From Eucommia ulmoides (Eukaryota > Streptophyta > Magnoliopsida > Garryales > Eucommiaceae), in assembly GCA_016647705.1 (NCBI GenBank), contig CM028339.1, positions 17,440,803-17,504,802 on the forward strand: 64,000 nucleotides of DNA. The letters run 5' to 3'. Position 1 is the first letter of the stretch. The number at the start of each line of letters is the position of its first letter. Of the stretch, positions 46,150 through 57,674 are shown piece after piece. The translations under genes were made by a program, and so were the position numbers. The notes under the pieces were generated by a model, which did no database searches, was not told the origin of the DNA, and saw only the letters and a list, made by a program, of their open reading frames with translations.

Positions 46150-47489
46150 AACAATCTTTTATAGGATTTAACAATAACCTACTGCAATAAGAATAAAAAA
46201 TAACCAACTGCAACAATAATAAAAAAATTTGTTCGATTGAATGGCTTTTATAATGAAATATCAGAGCATACTCACTTACAAGTTAGAAAAGGGACTCCAA
46301 AATTCTCCCTAAAATGGAATTGAAAAATCGAACTCCAAGATTTCGAAAAATCATGACTGTTTTTACAACCTCCCACTTACAGGTCTCAATTCTACGCTAT
46401 ACTTAATAATTTGGGTCGTCTCTTCGCTTTCTAAAATGATGCGTGAATTGAAATGATAAAATTCTAAAAATATAAAATCAAATTAAGGAAATTACCCCCG
46501 AATTAAAATGTGAATAAACCTACCAAAAATAAATTGTGTGCTTTGATTAGGGGTATTGATGTCCACGCAATGCTCTTTTCCAATTGTCGTGGGTTATTTT
46601 TTAAGAATATTTGAGTGAAGGGTTAAAAAAATAACTTTTTTTTTTCCAAAAGGTTTGATTAGGAAAGAGAGTGTAGAATTTGGTGAAAAGATTAAAAAAC
46701 CCATTAATGAATTTAATTATTATTTATTATTAATATAGTGTGTTGAGTGAATTTTTTTTTTTTTTTTTATTTAGTGAATATTTTTATGGATAAATTTCAC
46801 TCACATTCAAGTAATTTAGAAAAACTTACAAAAACACCTCATTTCATTTAGAAAAATATTTTTGCCCCCTTATTATTTTAGAAATCGAACGACATCCCAA
46901 AACTCCTGCGAATAGATGACATCTAATTTTGTTTCAAATATTTACACTTTTATAATATATTCTTTACATAGAATGACAATTCTATTCCTTTCAAATAAAA
47001 TATAATTTAAAAAAATAAATACACAATAAAATATTATGAACGATTTACTTCTATATGTAAAACTTAAAAGCGAAAGGCATGAATTTAATGGGATGAAGGA
47101 GATCTCCAAATTCTTTCATCCTCTCATCTCCTTGCTTCTTGCCTCAAGCATCAATCGTGGTCGTTGATTGATGCCTCCACCACCATTATCAACAATAATT
47201 ACCCATTTCTCTTACACTCTTTACTCCCGTTCATTTACTCCTCTATCATCATCAATTATTCATTTCAACATTCTGTCATCTTCTAAAACTCCATCACTGT
47301 TGTTGATCACTCCTCGACCGTAATCATTGATTTGTTTCTTCCACATTGACCTCTATTAATACATCTTTCATGTCTGCTCAATTTACCATTGTCGCTTATC
47401 CGGTTAGTTCTTTAGTTTCAACCTGTCAAATCGAACATGCATTTCAATATTATGCTTCAGTGATTATTCTAAAACCTAGGTGTAACACA
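46150..47489. other. AT-rich spacer
   Basis: No gene is supported. Homopolymer runs occur near 46630 and 46753-46770. The sequence 47100-47480 is pyrimidine-rich without a coding pattern. Confidence 0.4.
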
Positions 47490-47770
47490 GGCCTAAAACT
47501 AGTATTTTTTAAAATAGGGATTATAGTGTAAAAAGATAAAGAAGAAAAATATATATAAAAAACTGAAAGGGATATTTACGTATTTTAATTTTTATTTATT
47601 TAAGTATTTTTAAATTGTTAAGAGTAAAATTATCATTACAATAATTTTTTTATTAATTTTTAATCTAGAGGAGAACTAAATAGTGTTTGACTAAAAATGA
47701 TGAGAAGATAATCGGTATTGGTTTTAGGCAAAATGACAACAAAAATAAGTGATGATCCCACAAAATAAAT
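47490..47770. mobile_element. Diverged partial copy of the 31484 MITE family
   Basis: Shares with 31600-31869, in the same orientation, the order AAAGGGATATTTACGTATTTTAATTTT, TTTTTAAATTGTTAA, GAACTAAATAGTGTTTGACTAA and GGTTTTAGGCAAAATGA. It lacks the left inverted repeat. Confidence 0.55.
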
Positions 47771-48657
47771 TCTCTCTTTAATAAAAATGATGAGTTGAGA
47801 TTAAAAGAGTTGTTTACACATTAGATATAATTAAAAAAAAAAAAAAAAAAAAAAACTTTTGCAAACAGGGCATTTTTAATTTATTTATGCAATCCAGATT
47901 ACCCGAAATTGGTAACCTTGGATACAAAAAAAAAAAAAAAAAACCCTTCAATTTTCTATACTCAGGGTTCACAACCCCGAGTATATGGTAAATTTTTGTT
48001 TTATTTTATTTTTTTTAAAGTGAAACTCGAGGTTGTAAACCCTGGGTTCTATTTAGAACCCTGGGTTCACAATACCAAATTTAGGCTTTGTTTAAAAAAA
48101 AGAAAGAAAGAAAGAAAGAAAAAGAAAAGAGCAATGGGATTGAACATCTATTCAAAAGCCTAAGAAGTATCCATCGACAATTGCTGATAGAGTACTTTAC
48201 ATTTAATGCATTTTTTTACCACCACAAACTATACTAATCACCCCAATATTTTTTAAATTTTAACTTGCATATCAAAAATAAGAAATAAAGAAAAAAGGAA
48301 ATTAATAAAAAATAATAATATTTTTATATTTTTTGGAAGTAAAACTATTTTTCCTAAAATGTTGTTTAGTTAATAATAAAAAAGTAATTTACTATTTTAC
48401 TTTAATATATTATAAAAATAAATTAAATATTTTATTATGAAAAATATAAATATAATTTTACTTTGTTCTTGAAAAACTCTCTCATTTTTCTCCCAAATTG
48501 TTGTGAAAATTTTTGTTTTGAAAATTAGGTATTTTCTTTACTATTTTATTTTTCCTCTCATTTTTCCTCCATACCAAACAATTGTGAAAGTATGCGCGGG
48601 ACTTAAACAATTGTCGTAATATTAATTACAGATAACTAAAATTAGTTACAAGTTAAT
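47771..48657. other. AT-rich spacer with homopolymers
   Basis: Poly-A runs at about 47831-47854 and 47926-47942 and a GAAA microsatellite near 48102-48123. A short inverted word ACTCAGGGTTC / GAACCCTGGGTT lies near 47960-48070. No gene. Confidence 0.4.
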
Positions 48658-49190
48658 TGTAACGGCCCGGTTTCCCAAGACCATCATGCGGTTTCTCCCA
48701 ATAAGAGTTAAAACTACAACAAAATAACAAATATTTTATTATTCATAAATCTGAGAAATTTTACAATTGTGGCGATAATTATAAATATTGAATTATTGAG
48801 TCAATTTCACAACAGTAGATAATGAATACAATTATTACAAATTCAATAGAAATTCAAGTATAATTTCTAGCGCAGTTTCATACTCACGGACCCTACAATA
48901 AAACTGTGGGGTTATGAGTTAAACCTCAGTAGAATTTCAACTCCTCTAATACGTATATTTAATTAATACAATAAATAAACACGAAGGCATGTATCACACA
49001 TAGTTTTCACATAATCATAATTATTTCATAAAAATTAATAACTATAATTCAACAACAATAATAACATATATCACACAATAGAGAGATTAAATACATATAT
49101 TAAAAGATTTAGAAAATCTACCTGAAATCCGAACCAAATATTAATCTCGCTAAAAAACTTTTCAAATAGATAATACAATAACTTTTATTA

Positions 49191-49228
<38 letters not shown>

Positions 49229-49561
49229 ATACACGTGTAGGTTGCATAATATGTCAATATATGTGGTTTTAAGTTGTTTTCTTCCTTAGGAAAGAAATAA
49301 TTGTTGACCATATATATTTTATTTATTTATTTATTTACACAAATGTCCTTCTTAAAATAATTAAAAAAATATTAATTATATTCCAAAAGTATATTTTAAA
49401 TAACACAATAATCCTAAAACTTTTAAAAGTAAATTTAAAATTAACATTTAACCCAAAAAATTATCAAATATTATTTATACCATACATTTACAAAACAATC
49501 CCAAAAATATTAAATTTATATAAAATAATATTTTCAAAATATAAATTTTCGGGGTATTACA
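48658..49561 (-). mobile_element. Element E: 904-bp solo LTR, same family as F
   Basis: Starts TGTAACGGCCCGGTTTCCC and ends CGGGGTATTACA. Its reverse complement matches F (58831-59783) from end to end, for example TTTGGGATT and CGGTTTCC...CACG blocks. No matching 5-bp flanks (TTAAT versus ACCAA), so the duplication is lost or this is a recombined copy. A (TA)n run of about 32 bases lies at 49195-49227. No internal genes. Confidence 0.72.
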
Positions 49562-50220
49562 ACCAAACTGGCTTCAACCATCCCCGTTGTCTACCGTGAC
49601 AATGGTCACAACCCACCACCACCAAAGGATCTCTAAATATATATCTAACGATTGGATTTGACCTTCCTTATGATTGTCTACCTTGACTTCATCCATGTAC
49701 GTACTATTGAATCCTGAATTCATCCACTCATCATCAGGTTGACCAAGGAAGGTTTAATTACCATCACGTGGTGAGGTGGAGGAAATACTAGATGATCTTT
49801 GCGGTTGTATTGATTAGCACAACCACAAGACGTACAAAATACTAATCCAATAAGTCAGACTATTAGTGTTATCCTTATAACATTATTTCATGTTTTAATG
49901 AAACAATTAATATAAATGCTTTAAGGGACTAATGATTTTATTGAGAAATGCTTTAAGAGTTTAGTTCATGCAGTAGAATGAGAAGAAATGATAGAGTATG
50001 ATTGAACCTCAAGCTAGTTGCAATGGAAGCTATTGAAGATATTTGGAAAGAAGATTTTTTGTATCACTAGGTAAAAACAACTTATTTTTTTTCTAAACTC
50101 TTAATGTAACCCGATTATGATCAGTCACAACACACAAAAATATTTATATGAATTATGACAATGGTCAGAAGTAATAAATTTATATTAACAAATAGTTTTT
50201 CTAAGTAATCGATCAAGAAA
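49562..50220. other. Spacer containing copy 2 of the 82-bp repeat
   Basis: 49736-49816 is the second copy of the repeat at 29220-29301. The rest shows no gene or array I can support. Confidence 0.5.
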
Positions 50221-50229
50221 GGTTTGAAA

Positions 50230-51562
50230 AATCAAAGAATATTGAAAAATTGTCTAATCGGTAGACTGATAAGAGCATCAGTCGATTTCCATATTCAAGA
50301 TACCAGAAATCTGAGTTTTAGTTATTTCGATTGACTGATAGGGCAAAGGGTAGATACGGAGAGCAAATCGATTGACTGATCAAGGAATTTAATCGACCAA
50401 ATTATATTTAAAATGGCTAAAAAATTGAACGTTAAAGTTAAACAGTCAACTGACGAAGCAATCAGTCGACATATCATCTTTGATTTTTTTTATTTTGACT
50501 TGGACGTTTTTCAAAAATATTCTAGCCATTTTTTAAGCATTTGAACATTGAAAAATTATATTTTAATGATTGAGAATAATTTTTCAAAGATATCATATAT
50601 ATTTGGAAGATCTTATTATTTAGTCCACATTTTGTTTTGATTTTATAATTTATACTGGAAAAACTTCTTTCTATCATTTTTTTTTTATTTTAAATCAAAT
50701 TAATTTTGGAACTAAATTGTACATTTTAAAAGTAGTATTTGTTCACAAATATAGAAGTTATAAATCAGACTTATATATGGGGTCTATTTGTGTTATTTTA
50801 AGTTTATCTTTTGAAAATTAATCATTATAGGCTATCTTTGAAAATACTATATATAAACCTGCGAATTTCATATTTTAATATATCAAGAATTATAAGAGAT
50901 CAGATTTTAAAAGAGAGATTATATATTTTTTGAAATATATGTTTGAGATAATTGTTTTGAGAAATTCTTGGTCGAGAAAATGATGTTATTTGCAATATCG
51001 AGATTACTATGAAATCGTCTCCTCAAATTGATGTGATTTAATTGATATATATATATATATATATATATTTAAGCTAAATTAGATCTGTGATAAAAATCGT
51101 TGTTGTTGAAATTAGTTAAAAATAAATTGAAACAATTGTTTTTCCTCAAATTTGGTTTAAAAAGTTTTTGTGCCTAAATTGATAAATTCCAGATTTAGTT
51201 TCGCATGTTTTTTAATACACATTTTATTATTAGTATCGCGATATTAATTGAGTTTATTTTGAATTAAGTTAATAGTAGCTCTTGTAAGAACAAACTATAT
51301 AATTTTTGTATCTTGTGAGTTATAGCTTACATTTAAAGGTAACTGGTTTAAGTGAGAATATTTGATTGGGCATAAAGGAACATTGTCTAATCAGGGTGTA
51401 ACAGTTTAATTCTTACCAGGGAAGAGGATTGTTGTATGGGTTTGATTCTTACCTATGAAGGTTAGTGGATTGCGAATTCCCTGCGAGAGCCTAGGGGAGT
51501 GGACGTAGAAAAGAGTAGTTCGTCAAATCACTATAAACTTTTGTGTCAAATTTTCTATCCCA
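50230..51562 (+). mobile_element. Copia-like LTR fragment
   Basis: The stretch from about 51395 to 51550 (GTGTAACAG, ATTCCCTGCGAGAGCCTAGG, GGACGTAG, then CACTATAAACTTTTGTGTC) follows the layout of SIRE/Tork-type Copia LTR promoters. The upstream part has repeated CAGTCGATTGACTG-type words, including hairpins GACTGAT/ATCAGTC at 50264-50283 and an imperfect one at 50445-50470. Both ends are unclear. The right end is cut at about 51563 by element H material. Confidence 0.5.
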
Positions 51563-51564
51563 CA

Positions 51565-51910
51565 ACCCCCACGCATGAAAAGAGTTGCAACAAACCAACC
51601 GTCCATAAGCGAGATCACCATTAAATCCCATGCAAATAGGAGAGGATCGTGGAGAGGGCGACCTCACCAATAAAATGACATGAAATGAGAAGTCTATATG
51701 AGGGAAAGTATCAACATGTTATTTTAACCCTCAAGTACTCGATATTTTACTCAAAACCAGACTAACTTATTCTCTCACCGGAGGTTCTTTAGCCAACACC
51801 ACACTGGTGTTCCTTTAACTAATCCGTTTTACAGGTCATAGTTGTAGGTTTTGGAGGTGTTTGGCACGTGTTAGATCTTTCGCATGTGCTAAGAATTTTT
51901 GGCAATATCA
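51565..51910 (+). repeat. 5' LTR remnant of element H
   Basis: Matches the 3' LTR from 63771 onward; about the first 255 bp are missing. It ends GGCAATATCA just before the PBS. Confidence 0.75.
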
Positions 51911-51912
51911 TT

Positions 51913-51930
51913 TGGTGCCGTCTATGGGAA
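51913..51930 (+). promoter_or_regulatory. Primer-binding site of element H
   Basis: TGGTGCCGTCTATGGGAA, the same type as TGGCGCCGTCTGTAGGAA in element A. Confidence 0.65.
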
Positions 51931-51950
51931 AACTGAACGAAAAGCTTATC

Positions 51951-53400
51951 ATCATAACGATGAGGCAATTACGAGTAAGAGGAGCAGGTCCGGGCCAAAG
52001 CAGCGACGTTCTGCTACCAATCAGTGTTGAAATTCATGTAGAAGCATCAAAAGAAGTTCATGCTGATCCTCCTCTAAAGGTGCAAACTACTGATTCATGG
52101 ATTGATGCTCTAATGGGAATGATATCATAAATGGCGGACGTAATCATATGGATGGCGTAGCATATCGCCAATAATGCACAACATCTACCCTATTAACAAC
52201 AGTTTGGGAGAAGAAACGGAATCCCCAGAATCACTAGAACCACTATCATAGGGCGAACATGATGTCTAGGGAAATGCCATCGACTACCCAACAGAAAGAA
52301 GAGTGCTCAGTCGGACTGAGACCGTTGATTCTCATATGTAACCCAGAAATAGGGAAGAGAAAGATCTACCCCTAGATGAACTAGAAACATTGTTAAAAGG
52401 AACTGAGATTCCGTTCAAATCTCACATATTAGAGGTTCCACTCTCGGATAAGTTCGACCTGATGAAGTTTAAAAAATACGATGGAAAGACAGACGCGGTT
52501 GACCATATTCTCCAGTTCAGACATGTCATGGCACTGTATGGAGCGGGTAACTCTGTGCTATACAAAGCTTTCGCCACTACTTTAAAAGGATCTACTTTGG
52601 AATGGTTACACAAGCTGCTGCCCAATTCCATCTCATCATTCATGGACTTCGAAAACAATTTATCAGTCGCTTCATAACCTGCCAAAGGTTGATGAAGGGG
52701 GCCGATTATTTGTTATCTCTATCGTAAGAAAAATGGGAGTCATTGTGCCAGTACATGAACTGCTTTAACGAAAAACTAACGTGTATTGAGGGGTACGACA
52801 GAAACCTCATAATAAACGTGTTTACTTCGGGGTTGCGTCATGGCCGATTCTAAGACTCCCTTACCAAGCGTAATTCGAAGAGTATGACCGAACTGATGGA
52901 AAAGGCTAAAGCCTACATAAAGCTAGAGGATGTCAGATTCGTGAGAGAATGAAAGGTATCATCCAAAGATAACCCTAAGCAAAGCGAGAAAGACAACAAC
53001 AGAACAAATGGTAGCAGTTCAGACAGGCAGAAAAATCGTCCAAGGAGCTCGAGATCGAGATCGGATGCTTGTCAAGAACCAAACCTCCTAGGACTACGGA
53101 TGCCGATTTCCAAAATTTTGCATGAAATTCATTCTTTTGAGGTAGTTCAGTGTCCACCCAAGATCCATGCAAAGTCCAATAGGAAAAACAAGGCAAAGTA
53201 TTATGAATTCCACAAGGATGATGTCCATGACACAGATGACTGCTAGGATCTCAAAAACAAGATTAAGCGACTAATTGACGTGGGTCAATTGCGTAGTTAT
53301 TGGCAGGAATGGACAAGGGAAAGAAAGAGATCCAAGAGTGAGAGTCGTCATGAAAACTGTGATAAGGAGCAAAAATACGATGGTCTCAATATCAATCATT
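51951..53400 (+). pseudogene. gag: gag of element H (broken)
   Basis: The best capsid part is 52390-52677 (PLSDKFDLMKFKKYDGKTD, LKGSTLEWLHKLLPNSISSF). It is followed after a frameshift by MNCFNEKLTCIEGYDRNLII and LMEKAKAYIKLEDVR. The end holds KYYEFHKDDVHDTDDC and IKRLIDVGQLRSY, equivalent to the His/Cys tail in element A. Several stops. Confidence 0.7.
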
Positions 53401-54511
53401 AAGTTATTTATATGATAAATATTGTTGGACCCACTACTGGAGTAACCAACCGCGAACGGAAGAAGAAAATCTGAGAAATAGCATTGGAACGTAGTTACAA
53501 AGAAGCAATGTCAGTAACTATGAAGTCAGGGCCAGTCATTATGTTCATTGACGAAGATTGCAAGGGAATAGTACATACGCACGAAGATGCCCTGGTGATA
53601 ACACTCTAGATCTCCAATTTTGAAGTAAGGATAATCTTAATTGATACAGGCAGTTTTACCAATATTGTTTTCGTGAACATGCTGAAACAGATAGGGGTGC
53701 CCAGCTCAGACGTTGGTTTGACCCAAACAATTATGTTACGATTCAACGGTAACCTCATCTCTCCCAAATGGAAGATCACCTTATTAATCACGACGAAGAA
53801 GGAAGATAACGGGTTTACCAAAGCCATAGAGTTCATGGTAATGGATTCCACATCCCCATATAATGAAATATTGGGATGACCATGGCTTCATGCAGTGGGA
53901 TCTGTGGCATCTACATTCTACTAGTGCATCAAATATGTAAAAGATGATACGGTGCAAGTTATACATGGAGACCAGGTGGCACCCAGGTAGTGCTTCACAA
54001 TAGCTATAAAGGGGAGAAAGAAAACCCAATAGAAATTAAAGCCAGAGCAGGAAGAAGCTCCATCTAACAGCTCAGCGCAGGAGATAGATGACTTCAAAGA
54101 ACACCCTTGTGTTTTCCAACCTGTTGAGCAAGTACGATGAATAACCTTTGAGGAAAGCGCAAAGAAGCTGATGATAGGTAAATCTCTAAGCCAGACTGAG
54201 GACGAGGAAATCAAGAGGTTACTGGGAAAAAGCCTAGACATTTTTTCTTGGGATCCAGAAGACATCGAAGGCATCAACCCTGATGTGATAGTCCACTGAC
54301 TTGACATCTCCATATATTACCCATCGGTCAAGTAAAAGAGAAGAACATTCAACCTAGAGAAGAAAGAAGTGATAGAATCTGAAGTACATAGATTGCTCTG
54401 AATAGGCTACATAAGGGAGGTGATATACCCGAAATGGTTAGACAACCCTGTGCTCGTCAAAAAGAAGAATGGAAGTAGAGAATTTGCGTAGACTTACCGA
54501 CCTCAACCAAC

Positions 54512-55852
54512 TGGTAGCGCGTAAATACGTCGCTACTTTCACCGCTAGTGTACGGGTCAATTTTTAGTATAGAGTTGGAAGAGTAAGGGTTGTCGTATCT
54601 ACATGGATTGGTTGAGATTATCGTTGAGTACCGTAATAATCATAACTTAACTTTATCTAGATGACATAAATTGTAGATTTTATAAACGTGTTTAGTTTCA
54701 TTTAGTTAACAATAACGGTATTTGACCTATCCGACAATCTCAGTATCGTAAACTCATTCACTCCCTTTCCCGAGTGTAAAGTGAATGAATATGTGACTTC
54801 GCGTTAACGCCGAAGTCCCCCTCTAGCATTTTTTAGAACACATATCCACATGAGTCTTGCCCCAACGTCATGGATTGCACATTTCTAACTCACTCCCGGG
54901 TTATTAGATCGTCGCATTGTGTTTAAACCCTAGTCCGAATTCGGGGTTACCTCTCTCGAGTGTCAAACCCCATTTCTCAATATATCTAAACAAGTATATA
55001 ATGGAAACACAAGAATGGTAAACACAATCGAATAACGAAGAACAACCGTTAAAGAAATACAATTCAAAGAAACAACATTTTCATAAACTATATTAATCCC
55101 ATAAATAATTCAAATTTATCTCATGGCCATAACCATTTATACAACAAGAAACGAGCTAAACATACTCAAACAATAAACCAAAGTTAAGAAATGAAGAGAG
55201 AAATGAAAGAAACTTAGTCGTTATCTGAATATCCGTAGCTAAAACTACTCCGAGAGCGTTTTTCCTTCTTCGGAACATGATCTTCTTTTTCAAGTTTGGA
55301 TGAGCTCTCCCCAAATACTCGATTCTATTCTATTATCTAATAAGCTCTAATGAATTGAAAATGAGAGAAGAAGAAGATATTAAGGGCAAAAAATATCACA
55401 AAATATCTAAAAATCTACTTTACAGATGCAAGGGTCACCGCTGCAGCGATGAGTATGTTGGCACTGGTCACCACTGCAGCGGTTCTTGATCACTGCAACG
55501 GTGAGTGAACAGAGGGTTTCCTGTTACATTGACCGCTGTAGCGGTGGGTGATCAGAAACTTAGAGAACTTTATGTACTTTGACCGCTGCAACAGTGGAGA
55601 GTTCAGCAAACTCTCTGCATTTTTACTGCTGCAGTAGTGGATGCAAGCTCTGATTTTAGCTTTTTTGCTCTTTTTCTCCACCGTTCTTCCACCGCTTTGA
55701 TCGTTTAAAGATCGTTTTCACCCATTTTCAACCAAAACACCTGATTTATAACAAAAATAATAAAAACATATTAAAACGTATAAAAACGCTATAATAATAC
55801 TCGAAAACTACCAAAACTGGCTTGGGAATAACTACATAAATTACACCTATCA
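54512..55852 (-). mobile_element. Element G: solo LTR of the B/C family in H's RT
   Basis: On minus it reads TGATAGGTGTAATTTATG...GCGCTACCA, matching the start and end of the C LTR. 1341 bp, no internal part. The RT reading frame continues on both sides (DLNQ before, CPKDYY-type after), with a few extra bases and no clear 5-bp duplication. Its repeat block at 55437-55640 has six ACCGCTGCAGCGGT-type palindromes where B and C have GCCTAGGC-type ones. Confidence 0.8.
55437..55640. repeat. Palindromic ACCGCTGCAGCGGT-type repeats in G
   Basis: Six variants at 55437, 55470, 55489, 55532, 55582 and 55625. ACCGCTGCAGCGGT is a perfect 14-bp palindrome; individual copies carry zero to three mismatches. 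Confidence 0.8.
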
Positions 55853-56474
55853 CTGAGCATGCCCAAAAGACTACTACTTGATACCAAGGATAGATAAAAT
55901 AGAGGATGCAGTGGCAGGGAATGAATCGCTAACCATGATGGATGTTTATTCTGACTATAACCAAAATTGGATGGACAAGCAGGATGAAGAAAAAACAATA
56001 TTCATCACTTTGAGACGAACGTATTGTTACAAAGTGAAGCCCTTTGGTTTGAAAATGCAAGGGTGACTTATCAGTGACTACCTATTCAGGATATAACCAA
56101 ATCCAGATGGACAAGCAGGATGAAGAAGAAACAATGTTCATCACTCCAAGAAAAATGTATAGTTACAAAGTGATGCCCTTTGGTTTGAGAAATAGAGGAG
56201 TGACTTATCAGCGACTGGTGAACCGCATGTTCCGAGAAAAAATTGGAATAACCATGGAGGTCTACATAGATGATATGCTAGTCAAAAATGCCAAGAAGGA
56301 GAATCACCTGGTACATCTGGAATAAGCCTTTGTGATACTACGAAAGTACAATATGAAGTTGAATCCAGAAAAATCCGTTTTTGGTGTAACATCGGGTAAG
56401 TTCTTGGGTTTCGTGGTAAACTAGTTAGGGATTATGGTGGACTCAAGACAAATAGAAGTCGTCCGAACTTACGT

Positions 56475-57150
56475 GCTGGGGACTGGTACAGAAACCACCC
56501 TATGATGTCGTATGCTCAGCGGTTGTGAGTCATAAGAGTTTGATGACGTTGAAAGGATGAGTCGAGCTTCTAGGGATCAAGGAGTTACTCGACAAGCTAT
56601 CGTTAGTTGAGCAACTAGCTGAGGAGCTGGTTGTCCAGATGGCCGGGAGGTCTTCTTGGGGTGCTCTTTTCCTCTTCTTCAAAGCTAAATCGTGTAGATG
56701 ACTAACTCCTAACGCATCCTTTTTTGGTGGTTCAAATGGGTCAGAGGTAAGGACTTTGCAAGATATATTCTTTGGGACCAAGAGCTTCTTCAATTCGTCG
56801 TCAACCTTAGGTGTAAGGCAAAAACTCTTGCGGGTACCTTCGCCTACACAAAATAACCCCAGAAAATATAAGGACATCACCAAAGCAAAATTCACAAATT
56901 TGGATTACAAAAGACAAAAGGAAAAGAAAAATCACTCGAGAACTTAAAGTGCTTCAATACGATTGGAGGCAACCCTATCTTATTAGAGGAAAACTCCTAA
57001 TTACCCTAAAAAAAGGGGTATCGCCTCTGCCAACCTCCTTTTACCACAGCAGGAAGGTCGGTAATGAATGAATACTTCTTGATGGTAAGGAATGAGTACT
57101 TCTCCATAGGAAGGATTGCCAGAGCTAGAGCTTGATCCGTTTTCTTTTTC
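56475..57150 (-). pseudogene. Second copy of a Tat antisense-ORF fragment
   Basis: 56530-56895 on minus (NFALVMSLYFLGLFCVGEGT, LKKLLVPKNISCKV, FEPPKKDALGVSHLHDLA) closely matches 62700-62437 of H's own aORF. Similarity at DNA level runs from about 56475 to 57085. It is in the same orientation as H's aORF and abuts the broken pol, so it is a displaced or duplicated piece. Confidence 0.7.
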
Positions 57151-57222
57151 TCTATTTGAGATTTCATAGAGCCTTCTCTTCCTCTTTCTTTATTTTCTTA
57201 TCCATCTTCTATTGAAACTATT

Positions 57223-57600
57223 TTGATGTCATCATTTTCTTTCTTCTTCGTTGCTATTCAAAATGAGAGACAAAAGGAGATCGAGATGGGCCAGAACTTT
57301 CGCGAGTTGATGGCAATGGAGAATACCCTCTCCGAAGAGCATCTGCGTCTCCGAGCTATGGAAGACGCCTGCCCCGTCTTGTACTCCCTAGAGGCTGCTC
57401 ATTTTCGTGTAATATCTCAGCTCTAGGAACTTAGTGAACATCTAAGAAGGGTAGACAAGCAGAGTCGCAAGCTGATGGGCCACGTGTAGCTCCATAAGGA
57501 GTATGTCGATCTGAATTTTTTTTTAGGGATAAGCTTTGGGATAAGAATGAGAAAAATTGAGAGTTGGTTCGTGCAATCAACCAGTATGAGGAGCATGACT
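57223..57600 (+). pseudogene. Coiled-coil ORF remnant next to LTR I
   Basis: Reads ERQKEIEMGQNFRELMAM and LRRVDKQSRKLMGHV, a Glu/Arg-rich coiled coil with a stop near 57424 and a frameshift near 57520. It could be the tail of an antisense ORF belonging to the minus-oriented fragment I. I do not recognise it firmly. Confidence 0.3.
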
Positions 57601-57674
57601 TATACCATTCCAACTCAAACTTATAGGAGCTAAGTCCTCTTATTTCTCCAAGTTCGGATAAATGCCACCTAAAA

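Larger units (their letters stand above)
37500..46150. mobile_element. Decayed Mutator-like element (MULE) with transposase and Ulp1-type protease gene
   Basis: A minus-strand MULE transposase (43650-45879) and a plus-strand gene with a Ulp1-like catalytic segment (38281-41217) face each other across a 2.4-kb centre. Plant MULEs carrying Ulp1-like genes are known (Kaonashi type). I could not find the terminal inverted repeats or target duplication, so the limits are approximate, set by the coding remains. TGAACGTTCA-type words are scattered through the non-coding parts. Stops in both genes make it inactive. Confidence 0.65.
53401..56470 (+). pseudogene. pol: pol of element H: protease and reverse transcriptase (broken)
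   Basis: The protease shows IILIDTGSFTNIVF with an intact Asp-Thr-Gly near 53635. A linker ends KSLDIFSWDPEDIEGI near 54230. RT begins YPKWLDNPVLVKKKNG near 54430, is interrupted by solo LTR G, and resumes at 55853 (PRIDKIEDAVAGNE, FITLRRTYCYKVKPFG). It reaches the catalytic YIDDMLVKN at 56263. A 136-137-bp tandem duplication covers the segment MDKQDEE to PFGL (first copy about 55944-56080, second about 56081-56216). After KFLGFVV the frame is lost and RNase H and integrase are absent. Confidence 0.75.

Noticed and set aside
37500..46150. Terminal inverted repeats for the MULE
   Set aside because: I compared 36.5-37.4 kb with 46.1-46.8 kb; shared AT-rich words such as TTATTATTTATTATTAAT are direct, not inverted, and fit base composition.
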